Positions 56,156-63,889 of a DNA stretch of 64,000 nucleotides are shown one piece after another. Made by a program: the position numbers and the translations under genes. Where the stretch lies: positions 24,696 to 88,695 of the forward strand of contig NZ_JACORT010000017.1 of NCBI RefSeq assembly GCF_014297465.1. The letters run 5' to 3'. This DNA is from Ramlibacter cellulosilyticus. Lineage in GTDB: Bacteria; Pseudomonadota; Gammaproteobacteria; Burkholderiales; Burkholderiaceae_C. The notes beneath the pieces are model-generated. The model searched no databases and was not told the origin of the DNA. It saw nothing but the letters and a program-made list of their open reading frames with translations. Every line of letters starts with the position of its first letter. Within the stretch, counting starts at the first letter, position 1.

Positions 56156-56938
56156 TCAGTCGCGGGAGAGTTCGCTGGCGTGCCAGGAGCCGAGGGCGAG
56201 CTTCGACAGCCATGCCATCAGCACGAAGAGCGCCACACCGGTGAGCGAGATCAGCAGCAGCGCCGCGAACATGCGGGGGATGTTCAGCTGGTAACCCGCG
56301 AACAGGATCTGGTACGCCAGCCCCGTGCTGCTGCCGCCCGTGCCCGCGACGAACTCCGCCACCACGGCGCCGATCAGCGCCAGGCCGCTGGAGATGCGCA
56401 GGCCGCCGAAGAAGTAGGGCAGGGCGGACGGCACGCGCAGGCGGAACAGCATCTGCAGCCGGTTCGCGCGGTTCATCGCGAAGTAGCTTTGCAGGTCGGG
56501 GTCGATGCTGCGCAGGCCCAGCGTGGTGTTGCTGATGATGGGGAACAGCGCGACCAGCGTGGCGCAGATCACCAGCGAGGCCGTCGGGTTCTTCACCCAG
56601 ATGATGATCAGCGGCGCCACGGCCACGATCGGCGTCACCTGCAGCAGCACGGCGTACGGGAAGAGCGCCGTCTCCACCAGCCGGCTCTGCACGAACACGA
56701 AGGAGATGAGCACCCCGACCACCACCGCGGTGAGGAAGGAGAACAGCGTGATCTTCAGCGTGAAGAGCAGCGCCAGCCCCAGCGCCTGCCAGTCGGTGAC
56801 CAGCGTCTGCAGCATGAGGATGGGCGAAGGGACCAGGTAGGGCGGCAGCTTGAAGCCCGTGACGATGCCTTGCCAGAGGGTGAGCAGGACGATCGCGACG
56901 ATCGACGGGTAGAGGATCCTGGCGACATGCGGCTTCAC
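56156..56938 (-). CDS. ABC transporter permease (BPD, SsuC/ThiX-like)
   Basis: 260 residues with six transmembrane helices. The cytoplasmic EAA-like loop is in MNRANRLQMLFRLRVPSALPYFFGGL, followed by GLALIGAVVAEFVAG. This is the nitrate/taurine/pyrimidine-type permease. The GTG at 56938 overlaps the ATPase stop (GTGA), so it is part of the importer with the ATPase and the NMT1-like binding protein upstream. A charged-poor N-terminal helix begins at residue 8. Confidence 0.9.
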   Translation of the reverse strand: MKPHVARILYPSIVAIVLLTLWQGIVTGFKLPPYLVPSPILMLQTLVTDWQALGLALLFTLKITLFSFLTAVVVGVLISFVFVQSRLVETALFPYAVLLQVTPIVAVAPLIIIWVKNPTASLVICATLVALFPIISNTTLGLRSIDPDLQSYFAMNRANRLQMLFRLRVPSALPYFFGGLRISSGLALIGAVVAEFVAGTGGSSTGLAYQILFAGYQLNIPRMFAALLLISLTGVALFVLMAWLSKLALGSWHASELSRD

Positions 56939-57780
56939 GACAGGGCCTCCTCGTCGTTCTGCTTCGAGGCACGCAGCAGGCTGTCCTGCAGGTGCTTCGC
57001 ATACCGGGCGAAGCGCGGGGTGACCATGAAGTCCGGCGTGCGGGGATAGGGCTCGTCGATGACGACCTCCTCCACGATGCGGCCCGGGCGGGCGGCCATC
57101 ATGATGACGCGGTTCGACAGGAAGACGGCTTCGTGGATGGAATGCGTGACGAAGACCACCGTGAGCTTCTTCTCGCGCCAGAGATGCAGCAGGTCGGCGT
57201 CCAGCTTGTGGCGGGTGATCTCGTCCAGCGCGCCAAAGGGCTCGTCCATCAGCAGCAGGTTGGGCTGCACCACGAGCGAGCGGGCGATGGACACGCGCAT
57301 CTGCATGCCGCCGGAGAGGTTGCGCGGCAAGGCCTTGGCGAACTTCGCCAGCCCCACCAGGGCCAGCGCGTCGGCGACACGCCCGTCTGCGTCGGAGCGC
57401 GGCACGCCCGCCAGGTCCAGCGGCAGGCGCACGTTGGCCTCCACGCTGGCCCACGGCATGAGCGTGGGCGCCTGGAAGACGAATGCCATCTTCTTGCCCG
57501 CCTCGTCCAGCTGCGCCACGGGCTTGCGCCACAGGAGCAGCCGGCCGTCCGTGGGCTCCAGCAGCCCGGCGACCATCTTCAGCAGCGTGCTCTTGCCGCA
57601 GCCGGAGGGACCCAGCAGCGTGACGAACTCGCCCTCCGGGATGGTGAGGTCGACCGGCTGCAGCGCGATGGTGCCGTTGGGGTAGGTCTTGTGCGCGGAC
57701 AGGACCTCGATGGCAGGTGCCGCCCCCGGATCGAGTCCGGGGCAGGCTCTGCGCAGCACCTCGGCGGGCTCTCGGATCAC
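56935..57780 (-). CDS. ABC transporter ATP-binding protein (SsuB/TauB-like)
   Basis: 281 residues. Walker A GPSGCGKST is near residue 66 from the GTG, the Q-loop FVFQAPTLMPWASV follows, the signature is LSGGMQMRVSIARSL, Walker B is LLLMDEPFGALD, and the switch His is in VTHSIHEA. The start is GTG 57780, which overlaps the stop of the binding-protein gene; the first 25 residues are a non-conserved lead. It powers uptake by the permease at 56156. Confidence 0.92.
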   Translation of the reverse strand: MIREPAEVLRRACPGLDPGAAPAIEVLSAHKTYPNGTIALQPVDLTIPEGEFVTLLGPSGCGKSTLLKMVAGLLEPTDGRLLLWRKPVAQLDEAGKKMAFVFQAPTLMPWASVEANVRLPLDLAGVPRSDADGRVADALALVGLAKFAKALPRNLSGGMQMRVSIARSLVVQPNLLLMDEPFGALDEITRHKLDADLLHLWREKKLTVVFVTHSIHEAVFLSNRVIMMAARPGRIVEEVVIDEPYPRTPDFMVTPRFARYAKHLQDSLLRASKQNDEEALS

Positions 57781-58757
57781 GGCATCACCTTCAGGTCCTT
57801 GACGAACGAGAAGTCGTACGCCTCGCTCACCTTGACCTTGTCGGCCTCGATCAGCTTGTTGTCCACCAGGAACTTGTAGTTCGTGGCGATGCGCTGCTCG
57901 TTCATCATGCCGATGCCCAGTTTCGGCGCGTCCAGGCCGGTGACGATGCCCATCTCCTTGAGCTTGGCCACGCTGTACGCGAGCTGCTCGTCGGTCATGT
58001 TCGGGTTGTCCTTCTTGATCAGCGCGTTGCCCGGCGCGGGATCGGCGAGGTAGGACTTCCAGCCTTCCATGGTTCCCTTCACGAAGGCGGCGACCACCTT
58101 GCTGCGGTCCTTGGTCGTGGACTCCATGCAGGACACGGTGGTGGCGTACGACGTCCAGCCCTTGTCGGCGAACAGGTGCGCCTTGGCCTTGACGCCGGCC
58201 TTCTGGATCGCGAAGGGCTCGGAGCTGAGGTAGCCCTGCTGCACCGCGTTCTTGTCCGCGACGAAGGGCTGGATGTTGAAGGTGTACGGGCGCGTCTGCG
58301 CGTCGGTGAAGCCGTACTTCTGCTTCAGCCACAGCCAGTAGCCACGCTGCGCGGACGGCGCGATGAGGATGGTCTTGTCCTTCATCTGCTCGAAGCCGTC
58401 GACGTCCTCGTGCGAGATGAGGACCTGCGGGTCCTTCTGGAAGATGGCCGCGACGGTGACGACGGGCAGGCCGCCCGAGCGCGCGATCATCATCTGCAGG
58501 TCGCTGGAGCCCATGATGCAGTCGGCCTGCCCGGCGGCCATGAGCTGCAGGATGTTGACCTGCGGGCCGCCCATCTTGACGGTGACGTCCAGCCCGTACT
58601 TCTTGTAGATGCCCGTGGCCACGGCCTGGTAGAAGCCGCCATGCTCGGCCTGCGCGTACCAGTTGGTCATGTAGGTGAACTTGTCCTGGGCCTGCGCGCC
58701 GAGGGCGAAGGCGAGGCCGGCGGCGGCGAGGAGGGAGCGGGAGAGCAGCGATTGCAT
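57777..58757 (-). CDS. ABC transporter substrate-binding protein, NMT1/THI5-like, copy 1
   Basis: 326 residues from ATG 58757, which has GAGG 8 nt upstream; an ATG at 58772 is also in frame. The signal peptide is cut near GAQAQ. TYMTNWYAQAEHGGFYQAVATG and GGPQVNILQLMAAGQADCIMG are the family signature, and VSCMESTTKDR and PAPGNALIKKDNPNM follow. Paralogous to 53213-54175. This copy lies directly with the ATPase and permease and is the main receptor of the importer. Family ligands are pyrimidine-like amines, sulfonates or nitrate. The ligand here is unknown. Confidence 0.92.
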   Translation of the reverse strand: MQSLLSRSLLAAAGLAFALGAQAQDKFTYMTNWYAQAEHGGFYQAVATGIYKKYGLDVTVKMGGPQVNILQLMAAGQADCIMGSSDLQMMIARSGGLPVVTVAAIFQKDPQVLISHEDVDGFEQMKDKTILIAPSAQRGYWLWLKQKYGFTDAQTRPYTFNIQPFVADKNAVQQGYLSSEPFAIQKAGVKAKAHLFADKGWTSYATTVSCMESTTKDRSKVVAAFVKGTMEGWKSYLADPAPGNALIKKDNPNMTDEQLAYSVAKLKEMGIVTGLDAPKLGIGMMNEQRIATNYKFLVDNKLIEADKVKVSEAYDFSFVKDLKVMP

Positions 58758-58825
58758 GGGGAGGCCTCTCATGGGGAAAGCGGTTGCGGTGCGAAGGTGT
58801 TGCAAGTTGCGCGCCGTGCGCGTGT

Positions 58826-59683
58826 TCAGTGCGTGCCGCCTTCGACGTGCCCGCGCTGGTGCACGTGGCCCCAGGACGGCACATCGCGCACCACCCATTG
58901 CATGCGGAACAGATCGGTGATGGCCTCGACCCAGCTGTCGGAGAGCGTGTCCAGGATCTCCTCGCCCTGCTCGCGCGTGGCGCCGTTCGGGTCGCCGATG
59001 ACGCCGCTCGGGCCGAAGTCCCGCGCTGTCCAGGCGCAGGCCGGGCGGCCATCCTTCGACAGCAGCTTCGACGGGAACACCGGCGGGAAGTTGGCGACGG
59101 CGCGCTCCATGTGCACGGTGTCGGGCGCGAGCGCGAGCATCAGTGCGGTCTCGGAGTGGCCCGCGTGCATGGCCTGGTTACGTTCCTGGTCGGAGATGAA
59201 CTTGCCGGACGCATTGGGCAGGCGGGAGACGTGGAAAGGCACGATGACGAAGTCGCCGTGGCGCAGGCGCAGCTCGCGCGCGGCCATCTCCAGCACCTGC
59301 GGCTGGCCGCCGTGGCCGTTGGCGAGCAGCAGCTTGCGGAAGCCCGCGCGGTACACCGACTCGCCGATCTCCGTGACGACGGCCAGCAGCGTGGGGCCGG
59401 TGAGCGTCATGGTGCCGGGGAAGTGCAGGTGCTCGTCGGACTTGCCGTAGGTGATGGGCGCCAGGCCGAAGGCGCGCACGTCGGCGGGCAGCTTCTCCAG
59501 CGCCTTGCCCAGCACGCCCGAGGCGATCACGCTGTCGACGGAACAGGGCAGGTGCGGGCCGTGCTGCTCGATGGCGCCGACGGGCAGCACGATCACCGTG
59601 TTCTCGCGGTCCGGGAGCGCGTCGATCTCCGTCCAGCTCAGGTAAGGCAGGAAGCGGTGCGGGGGAATGTAGCCGTGCATCAT
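58826..59683 (-). CDS. Creatininase-family amidohydrolase
   Basis: 285 residues. PVGAIEQHGPHLPCSVDS (about 34-51) supplies Glu, His and Asp metal ligands. NGHGGQPQVLEMAAREL is the second metal and substrate motif, and AGHSETALMLALAP the third. These are the hallmark segments of creatininase/FAPy deformylase (ArfB)/mycofactocin MftE proteins. It opens cyclic amides or removes formyl groups, so it may open the ring of a pathway intermediate. I use ATG 59683; a TTG at 59701 is an alternative. Confidence 0.9.
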   Translation of the reverse strand: MMHGYIPPHRFLPYLSWTEIDALPDRENTVIVLPVGAIEQHGPHLPCSVDSVIASGVLGKALEKLPADVRAFGLAPITYGKSDEHLHFPGTMTLTGPTLLAVVTEIGESVYRAGFRKLLLANGHGGQPQVLEMAARELRLRHGDFVIVPFHVSRLPNASGKFISDQERNQAMHAGHSETALMLALAPDTVHMERAVANFPPVFPSKLLSKDGRPACAWTARDFGPSGVIGDPNGATREQGEEILDTLSDSWVEAITDLFRMQWVVRDVPSWGHVHQRGHVEGGTH

Positions 59684-59704
59684 GGGGAAGGGCTTTCGCA
59701 AGGT

Positions 59705-60292
59705 TCAGGCGAAGCGCGCCATCGCCTCGCCCACGCGCTGCTTGAAGCGCGCGAGGCGCGACGCGGTCGCGACGTTCATGTGGTAGCAGGCGTGGTAGTC
59801 GGCGCGGGCGCGGTTGCCGGTGAGCCGCTTGAGGTAGCGCGTGACGATGCGCCGTGGCGGATTGCCCATGTACCAGGCCATCCAGCGCGGGCGGCCGTAC
59901 GTGACGACGGCGGCGATGCGCTGCACGTGCGTGAGCATCGGCTTGACGTTGGCCGGGTCGCTGATGTCGAAGGCCACGCCGGGCATGAACAGCCGGTCGA
60001 AGAAGCCCTTGAGCATGGCGGGCAGGCCGAAGCACCAGGTGGGGAAGCAGAAGACCAGCGCATCGGCCTTCTGCAGCCGATCGACGTAGCTCGCCATGGT
60101 CGCGCGGTTGGCGGGCACGTCGTGATAGCCCAGCCGCTCCTCCCGCGACATCACGGGGTTGAAGCCTTCCGCATAGAGGTCGCAGTCGTCGACCGTATGG
60201 CCGGCGGCGCGCAGGTTGCGCAGGACTTCCTGGTGCAGCGCCGAGGCGAAGCTGGTCTCGACGGGGTGGCAGTAGACGACGAGGACGTGCAT
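59705..60292 (-). CDS. NAD(P)H-dependent flavodoxin-fold oxidoreductase (NQO/KefF-like)
   Basis: 195 residues. VLVVYCHPVETSFASAL (residues 3-19) is the FMN/FAD phosphate loop, and FCFPTWCFGLPAMLKGFFDRLFMPGVAF is the classic NQO1/MdaB segment. It could deliver electrons to the two Rieske oxygenases that lack a reductase in the operon, though this family transfers hydride to quinones or flavins, so the link is weak. It is the first gene of the operon. ATG 60292 has no obvious Shine-Dalgarno in the sequence 3' to it on the plus strand. Confidence 0.88.
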   Translation of the reverse strand: MHVLVVYCHPVETSFASALHQEVLRNLRAAGHTVDDCDLYAEGFNPVMSREERLGYHDVPANRATMASYVDRLQKADALVFCFPTWCFGLPAMLKGFFDRLFMPGVAFDISDPANVKPMLTHVQRIAAVVTYGRPRWMAWYMGNPPRRIVTRYLKRLTGNRARADYHACYHMNVATASRLARFKQRVGEAMARFA

Positions 60293-60420
60293 TGGTGCGC
60301 GCTCAGTGGGCGTGCACCGGAATGGCGCGGAGGGTGAAGGGGGCGAGGGCGAAAGTTTTCAACGCGTGACCAGGCAATACGACTGCTTGGTCAGGTTGAG
60401 CAAGGGGTGTGCCAGTCCTT

Positions 60421-60470
60421 CTCTCCCTCTCCCTCTCCCTCTCCCTCTGGGAGAGGGTTGGGGTGAGGGC
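60421..60470. repeat. CTCTCC tandem and GGGAGAGGG palindrome
   Basis: Five CTCTCC/CCCTCT units run into CTGGGAGAGGGTTGGGGTGAGGG, the same REP-like family as 17878-17914. It lies between the catabolic operon and the convergent end of the integron integrase gene. The hexamer expansion suggests slippage. Confidence 0.8.
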
Positions 60471-60484
60471 AGGCACGGCGCCAG

Positions 60485-61480
60485 CTAAACCCCTGCCATC
60501 ACATCGAGCGGACTCCTCGTCCCGCCCGCAGCCACCTTCAGCACGTGCGTGTAGATCATCGTCGTGCTCACGTCGCTGTGCCCCAGCAGCTCCTGCACGG
60601 TGCGGATGTCCGTGCCGGCCTGGAGCAGGTGGGTCGCGAAACTGTGGCGCAGGGTGTGGGCCGAGACGCGTTTGGCGATGTGGGTGGCGGCCGCGGCTTT
60701 CCTGAGCGCGCGATGCAATCGTTCGTCGTGCAGGTGGTGCCGCCGGACGACGCCTGTGCGCGGGTCGGTGGACAGCGCCGCTGCGGGGAAGACCCAGAAC
60801 CAGCCCCAGTGCTGGCCGAGGCTGGGGTACTTTCTCTCGAGCGCGTGCGGTACCTCCACGCCCGCGTAGCCGGTGCGCAGGTCGGCTTCGTACATGCTGT
60901 GGGCGATGGCGAGCTGCGTGCGCAAGTCCTTCTGCAGCGAGCGCGGCAGCATCACCACGCGGTCCTTGTTGCCCTTGGCCTCGCGGACGATGATCGCGTT
61001 GCGCTCGAACTCCACGTCCTTCACGCGCAGGCGCAAGGCCTCCAGCAGCCGCATGCCGGTGCCATAGAGGAGGCGGGCCACGAGTTGCAGGTCGCCTTCG
61101 AGCGCTGCCAGGAGGAGGGCGATTTCGTCGTGCGTGAGCACGCTCGGTAGCCGCCGCGCGTAGCGCGGGCGGTCGAGATCCTGCAGCCAGGGGAGGTCCA
61201 GGCCCAGGACTTCGCGATAGAGGAACAGCAGGGCGCTGAGGGCCTGGCTGTGCGTGGACGACGATGCCCCGCGCTCGGTCGCCAGCATGGTGAGGAACGC
61301 CTGCACGTGCGAAGCGCCCATGTCGCGCGGATGCTTCATGCCGTGCCAGCGGACGAAGAAGCGGACCCAGTACACGTACGCCTCTTCGGTGCGAACGCTA
61401 TAGTGCCTGTAGCGAGCCTGCTCCCGGACCTGGTCGAGGAGACGAGGGGCTGGCGGGGCGGATTGCGCACTGGGGGGCAC
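60485..61480 (-). CDS. intI: Integron integrase (tyrosine recombinase)
   Basis: 331 residues. An N-terminal SAM-like core-binding domain (SVRTEEAYVYWVRFFVRWH) is followed by the catalytic domain. LLYGTGMRLLEALRLRVKDV holds the first catalytic Arg, and the box 2 HTLRHSFATHLLQAGTDIRTVQELLGHSDVSTTMIYTHV holds His, Arg, His and the nucleophile Tyr. The extra segment found only in IntI proteins is present (ALERKYPSLGQHWGWFWVFPA, about residues 215-235), which separates it from XerC/D and phage integrases. It starts at GTG 61480, 10 nt from a perfect-arm LexA box, and points away from the cassettes as usual. Confidence 0.95.
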   Translation of the reverse strand: MPPSAQSAPPAPRLLDQVREQARYRHYSVRTEEAYVYWVRFFVRWHGMKHPRDMGASHVQAFLTMLATERGASSSTHSQALSALLFLYREVLGLDLPWLQDLDRPRYARRLPSVLTHDEIALLLAALEGDLQLVARLLYGTGMRLLEALRLRVKDVEFERNAIIVREAKGNKDRVVMLPRSLQKDLRTQLAIAHSMYEADLRTGYAGVEVPHALERKYPSLGQHWGWFWVFPAAALSTDPRTGVVRRHHLHDERLHRALRKAAAATHIAKRVSAHTLRHSFATHLLQAGTDIRTVQELLGHSDVSTTMIYTHVLKVAAGGTRSPLDVMAGV

Positions 61481-61489
61481 GGGTATGTG

Positions 61490-61509
61490 TACTGTATTTG
61501 GATACAGTA
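61490..61509. promoter_or_regulatory. LexA (SOS) box upstream of intI
   Basis: TACTGTATTTGGATACAGTA: CTGT-N8-ACAG with perfect 8-bp arms around TTGG, a near-consensus LexA operator. It ends 10 nt upstream of the GTG start of the integrase, so LexA would block its promoter until DNA damage. SOS control of integron integrases is established in other bacteria. Confidence 0.85.
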
Positions 61510-61640
61510 TATGCGCGGAGTGTCAGAGCGCAAGAGGGCTGGGGGAGGGTCTGGGTGGGAAACCCTCCGATGGCAGCCAACTTAGGGCTCGGTCTTATGG
61601 CGCGCTCTTAGGGCGCAGCAGGAGGAGGGGGAGCTGTGTG

Positions 61641-61790
61641 CGATAAGAGCGTCGGGAATGTGAAGGAACCTGGGGGCTGCGGAATGGATGTCGCCGAGGG
61701 AAATCAATCACTTGCCGTGCGCTTCTCAGACCTGTTTGAGCTCGGGCGAGCGATAAGAGGGGTGGGGGTGCGGGCGAAATTACGTTAGAT
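61641..61790 (+). other. attI recombination site region
   Basis: The core GTTAGAT at 61784-61790 is where the first cassette joins (cut between G61784 and T61785). GCGATAAGAG occurs twice, at 61641-61650 and 61750-61759, in direct orientation and could be integrase-binding repeats of the attI type. The whole 61510-61784 stretch has no gene. A cassette promoter Pc should lie here or in intI; I could not fix it by eye. Confidence 0.7.
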
Positions 61791-61810
61791 TTCACAGCAA
61801 CCTAGCGCTC

Positions 61811-62737
61811 ATGCCAGCGGTCGATATCCAGCACTTTGACTCTGCGGACGCGTTCCTGCATGCACTCCGACGATCAAACGATGTTTGGTGGACTGAAGGC
61901 GGGACCGTTTCGCCCTGGATCTTTCGCGGTATAGGGGATGCAGGCCGCTGGAAGCTGCTCCCCTCCGCGTGGCGCGGAGATCAGAGTAGGCTCGCTCCTC
62001 TGATCGCGCGGGTCGTTTCTTGTGGTCTTCACGTCCCGCAGGAAGCGTCGATGGACGCAACAGTTCGGTACTACTATGAGTGCCAAGCCGCCGAACTCGA
62101 GGCGCTATACCAGTTTGCGCACTTGGCAAACAGCGCAGGATTCTCGGTGGATCGTGATGCGCTGCAGCCGCACCAGAGCCCACTGCTTGCCGGCCGCGCG
62201 CATGCATTTCGAGGCGAAGGCAGAAATCCGGACATTGAGCTTCTCGCTCTCGCTCAGCATCACGGGATTCCAACTCGTCTTCTTGATTGGTCGGAAAACC
62301 CGGCGATTGCCGCCTTCTTCGCGGCCTCTCCTTTGTGGCGACAGGAGCCTTCTGCTGGCATCTGCGTTTGGGCTCTGGACACCTCGTACCTGCAGACGGA
62401 CTACGGAGGGCTGCAGCGGTTTGGACCGTTCGGCGTCCTTGTTCATCGCGTTCCGCGTGGGAGCAATCCGTACCTTCACTCGCAAGGTGGCGTGCTCACG
62501 GAACTGCTCGGACCGGAGAAGCACTTCCTTAAGCACCGCACGTGGCCATCACTGGAAGAAGTCTTTGCCGAAGTCAAGACGGGAGTACCAATCCTGATTG
62601 GCCACGTCCTCGAACCTTCGGAGGTTCCGCGACTCGCTCAGCTTCTTGACCGCGAAGGTATCAACCACTCCGTGCTCATGCCGTCACTAGACAATGTTGC
62701 AACCACTGTCGTGCGGCGGTGGGAGGTGCGCCGGTGA
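61811..62737 (+). CDS. Cassette 1: FRG-domain protein
   Basis: 308 residues. The name-giving F38-R39-G40 is in PWIFRGIGDAGRWKLLPSAWR. The second hallmark is ELLALAQHHGIPTRLLDW (about residues 140-157) followed by NPAIAAFFA. The family has no agreed activity, though FRG genes are often noted in mobile and defence-rich DNA. No transmembrane or signal segment is seen, so it is cytosolic. It is the first cassette and the best expressed position. No clear ribosome-binding site precedes the ATG. Base composition is lower in G+C than the chromosome. The TGA is one base upstream of the attC core. Confidence 0.88.
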   Translation: MPAVDIQHFDSADAFLHALRRSNDVWWTEGGTVSPWIFRGIGDAGRWKLLPSAWRGDQSRLAPLIARVVSCGLHVPQEASMDATVRYYYECQAAELEALYQFAHLANSAGFSVDRDALQPHQSPLLAGRAHAFRGEGRNPDIELLALAQHHGIPTRLLDWSENPAIAAFFAASPLWRQEPSAGICVWALDTSYLQTDYGGLQRFGPFGVLVHRVPRGSNPYLHSQGGVLTELLGPEKHFLKHRTWPSLEEVFAEVKTGVPILIGHVLEPSEVPRLAQLLDREGINHSVLMPSLDNVATTVVRRWEVRR

Positions 62738-62738
62738 A

Positions 62739-62852
62739 ATCTAACAGAACGGTCGACTCGGACACGTTGCGGCAAGGCGCCGCGAGGCGCCGTTGGCTAT
62801 CCTGCACCTCGCGGCGCCTTGCCGCAACGTGCCGGTCACCTTCACGTTAGAG
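62739..62852 (+). repeat. attC site of cassette 1
   Basis: 114 bp. R'' is ATCTAAC at 62739-62745 and R' is GTTAGAG at 62846-62852. R'' is the exact complement of GTTAGAT at the start of this cassette, as expected for a circularised cassette. Long arms ACACGTTGCGGCAAGG and CCTTGCCGCAACGTG pair almost perfectly, with GCGCCGCGAGG/CCTCGCGGCGC inside. Confidence 0.9.
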
Positions 62853-62855
62853 CGC

Positions 62856-63767
62856 ATGAACTCCCTCCCAAAGTTTCCACCTGAGGTTCATCGTTACGTC
62901 GCGGCCGCATTTGCTAAAGCCAATCGCCGATGCTGCGAGAAGATTGCGCGCATGCCGAACTGCTCTGAGCCGTCTCTCGACATGACCTTCGTGGAGCAAC
63001 TATCGCAGTACGCCGGCCCGCGAGTCGTGGCTCCAGGGTGGGCTGTCCGAATAGATGTCCACTACCTTGGTGGGCTAAGGCACTTTTACGGTTGGGAGAT
63101 AGCTGACATCGGGGTAATGGTGTTCGCGAAGCAGAGTCAATCGCTCGTTGCGAAAAAGGTTGCCTTGCTCCAGTCTAAGCGGCTGTACCCGGACAACGGA
63201 GTAGTGAACGAAGAATCGCCCGAAGACTATCGCATCGGCCTTGGGAACCTTCTTCCGAGCCAATCCGCCAAGTCGCTTGCGTTGACCCACACGTTCAAGT
63301 TCACGGCGGACTCCAAGTACCGAGCGCTGAAGGTGGGGGATCATCAGTATCAAGCGATCGAGAAGTATGAGGAAGAGAACGACTTGGACGTGCACTACCT
63401 GCTCTACAACCCGTGGAAGGTGCCGTCCTCGTACACTTTCCCAGTGCAAGGAAGCATTGCCCTCGGGCCTAAAGGGAATGGTGGGTGTCGTGTGGTTCGT
63501 GCCGACGCTTTGCGTAAGGCGCTCAGCACCCAAGCCAACGGGTACTCTCCCTCTTTCAAGGACATCGCAGGCGCATTCAAGTCTCAGCCACCTGGAGACG
63601 CTGGCTGGCGGGTGGAGAACTTCATTTCCAATTTGCTTCTGAAGTGCAAGGAAGGGACTCTCTTCGAGAGCCTCGACCAGGAGAACATCTTCAATTTGTT
63701 CAATCGGAGAAGCGGTCCAATCGCCGCTGCGGTAGCGGTTACCGTGGAGCAGTTCGAGGGCCGGTGA
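62856..63767 (+). CDS. Cassette 2: protein of unknown function
   Basis: 303 residues starting at the ATG 9 nt after the recombination point. I do not recognise the family. Visible features: PPEVHRYVAAAFAKANRRCC at the N-terminus; DIGVMVFAKQSQSLVAKKVALLQSKRLYP, which looks like a nuclease-style beta-strand with Lys-Gln (VALLQSKR); and DVHYLLYNPWKVPSS. A strand ending in x-L-x-Q-S-K resembles the QxK motif of PD-(D/E)XK nucleases, but this is weak. No signal or membrane segment is seen. It is probably a cytosolic enzyme or restriction-like factor. Confidence 0.75.
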   Translation: MNSLPKFPPEVHRYVAAAFAKANRRCCEKIARMPNCSEPSLDMTFVEQLSQYAGPRVVAPGWAVRIDVHYLGGLRHFYGWEIADIGVMVFAKQSQSLVAKKVALLQSKRLYPDNGVVNEESPEDYRIGLGNLLPSQSAKSLALTHTFKFTADSKYRALKVGDHQYQAIEKYEEENDLDVHYLLYNPWKVPSSYTFPVQGSIALGPKGNGGCRVVRADALRKALSTQANGYSPSFKDIAGAFKSQPPGDAGWRVENFISNLLLKCKEGTLFESLDQENIFNLFNRRSGPIAAAVAVTVEQFEGR

Positions 63768-63772
63768 ATGCG

Positions 63773-63886
63773 CCCTAACTGGTCGGTCGACTCGGACACG
63801 TTGCGGCAAGGGGCCGCACAGTGCCGTTGTAAATCCTGCACCGTGCGGCCCCTTGCCGCAACGTGCCGGTCACCTTCACGTTAGAC
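63773..63886 (+). repeat. attC site of cassette 2
   Basis: 114 bp, the same length as attC of cassette 1. R'' is CCCTAAC at 63773-63779 and R' is GTTAGAC at 63880-63886. Outer arms are identical to the first site (ACACGTTGCGGCAAGG, CACCTTCAC); the central part differs (GGCCGCAC/GTGCGGCC). Confidence 0.9.
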
Positions 63887-63889
63887 GGC

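Noticed and set aside
60485..61480. XerC/XerD or phage integrase
   Set aside because: The IntI-specific extra helix region and the adjacent attI/attC sites identify an integron integrase.
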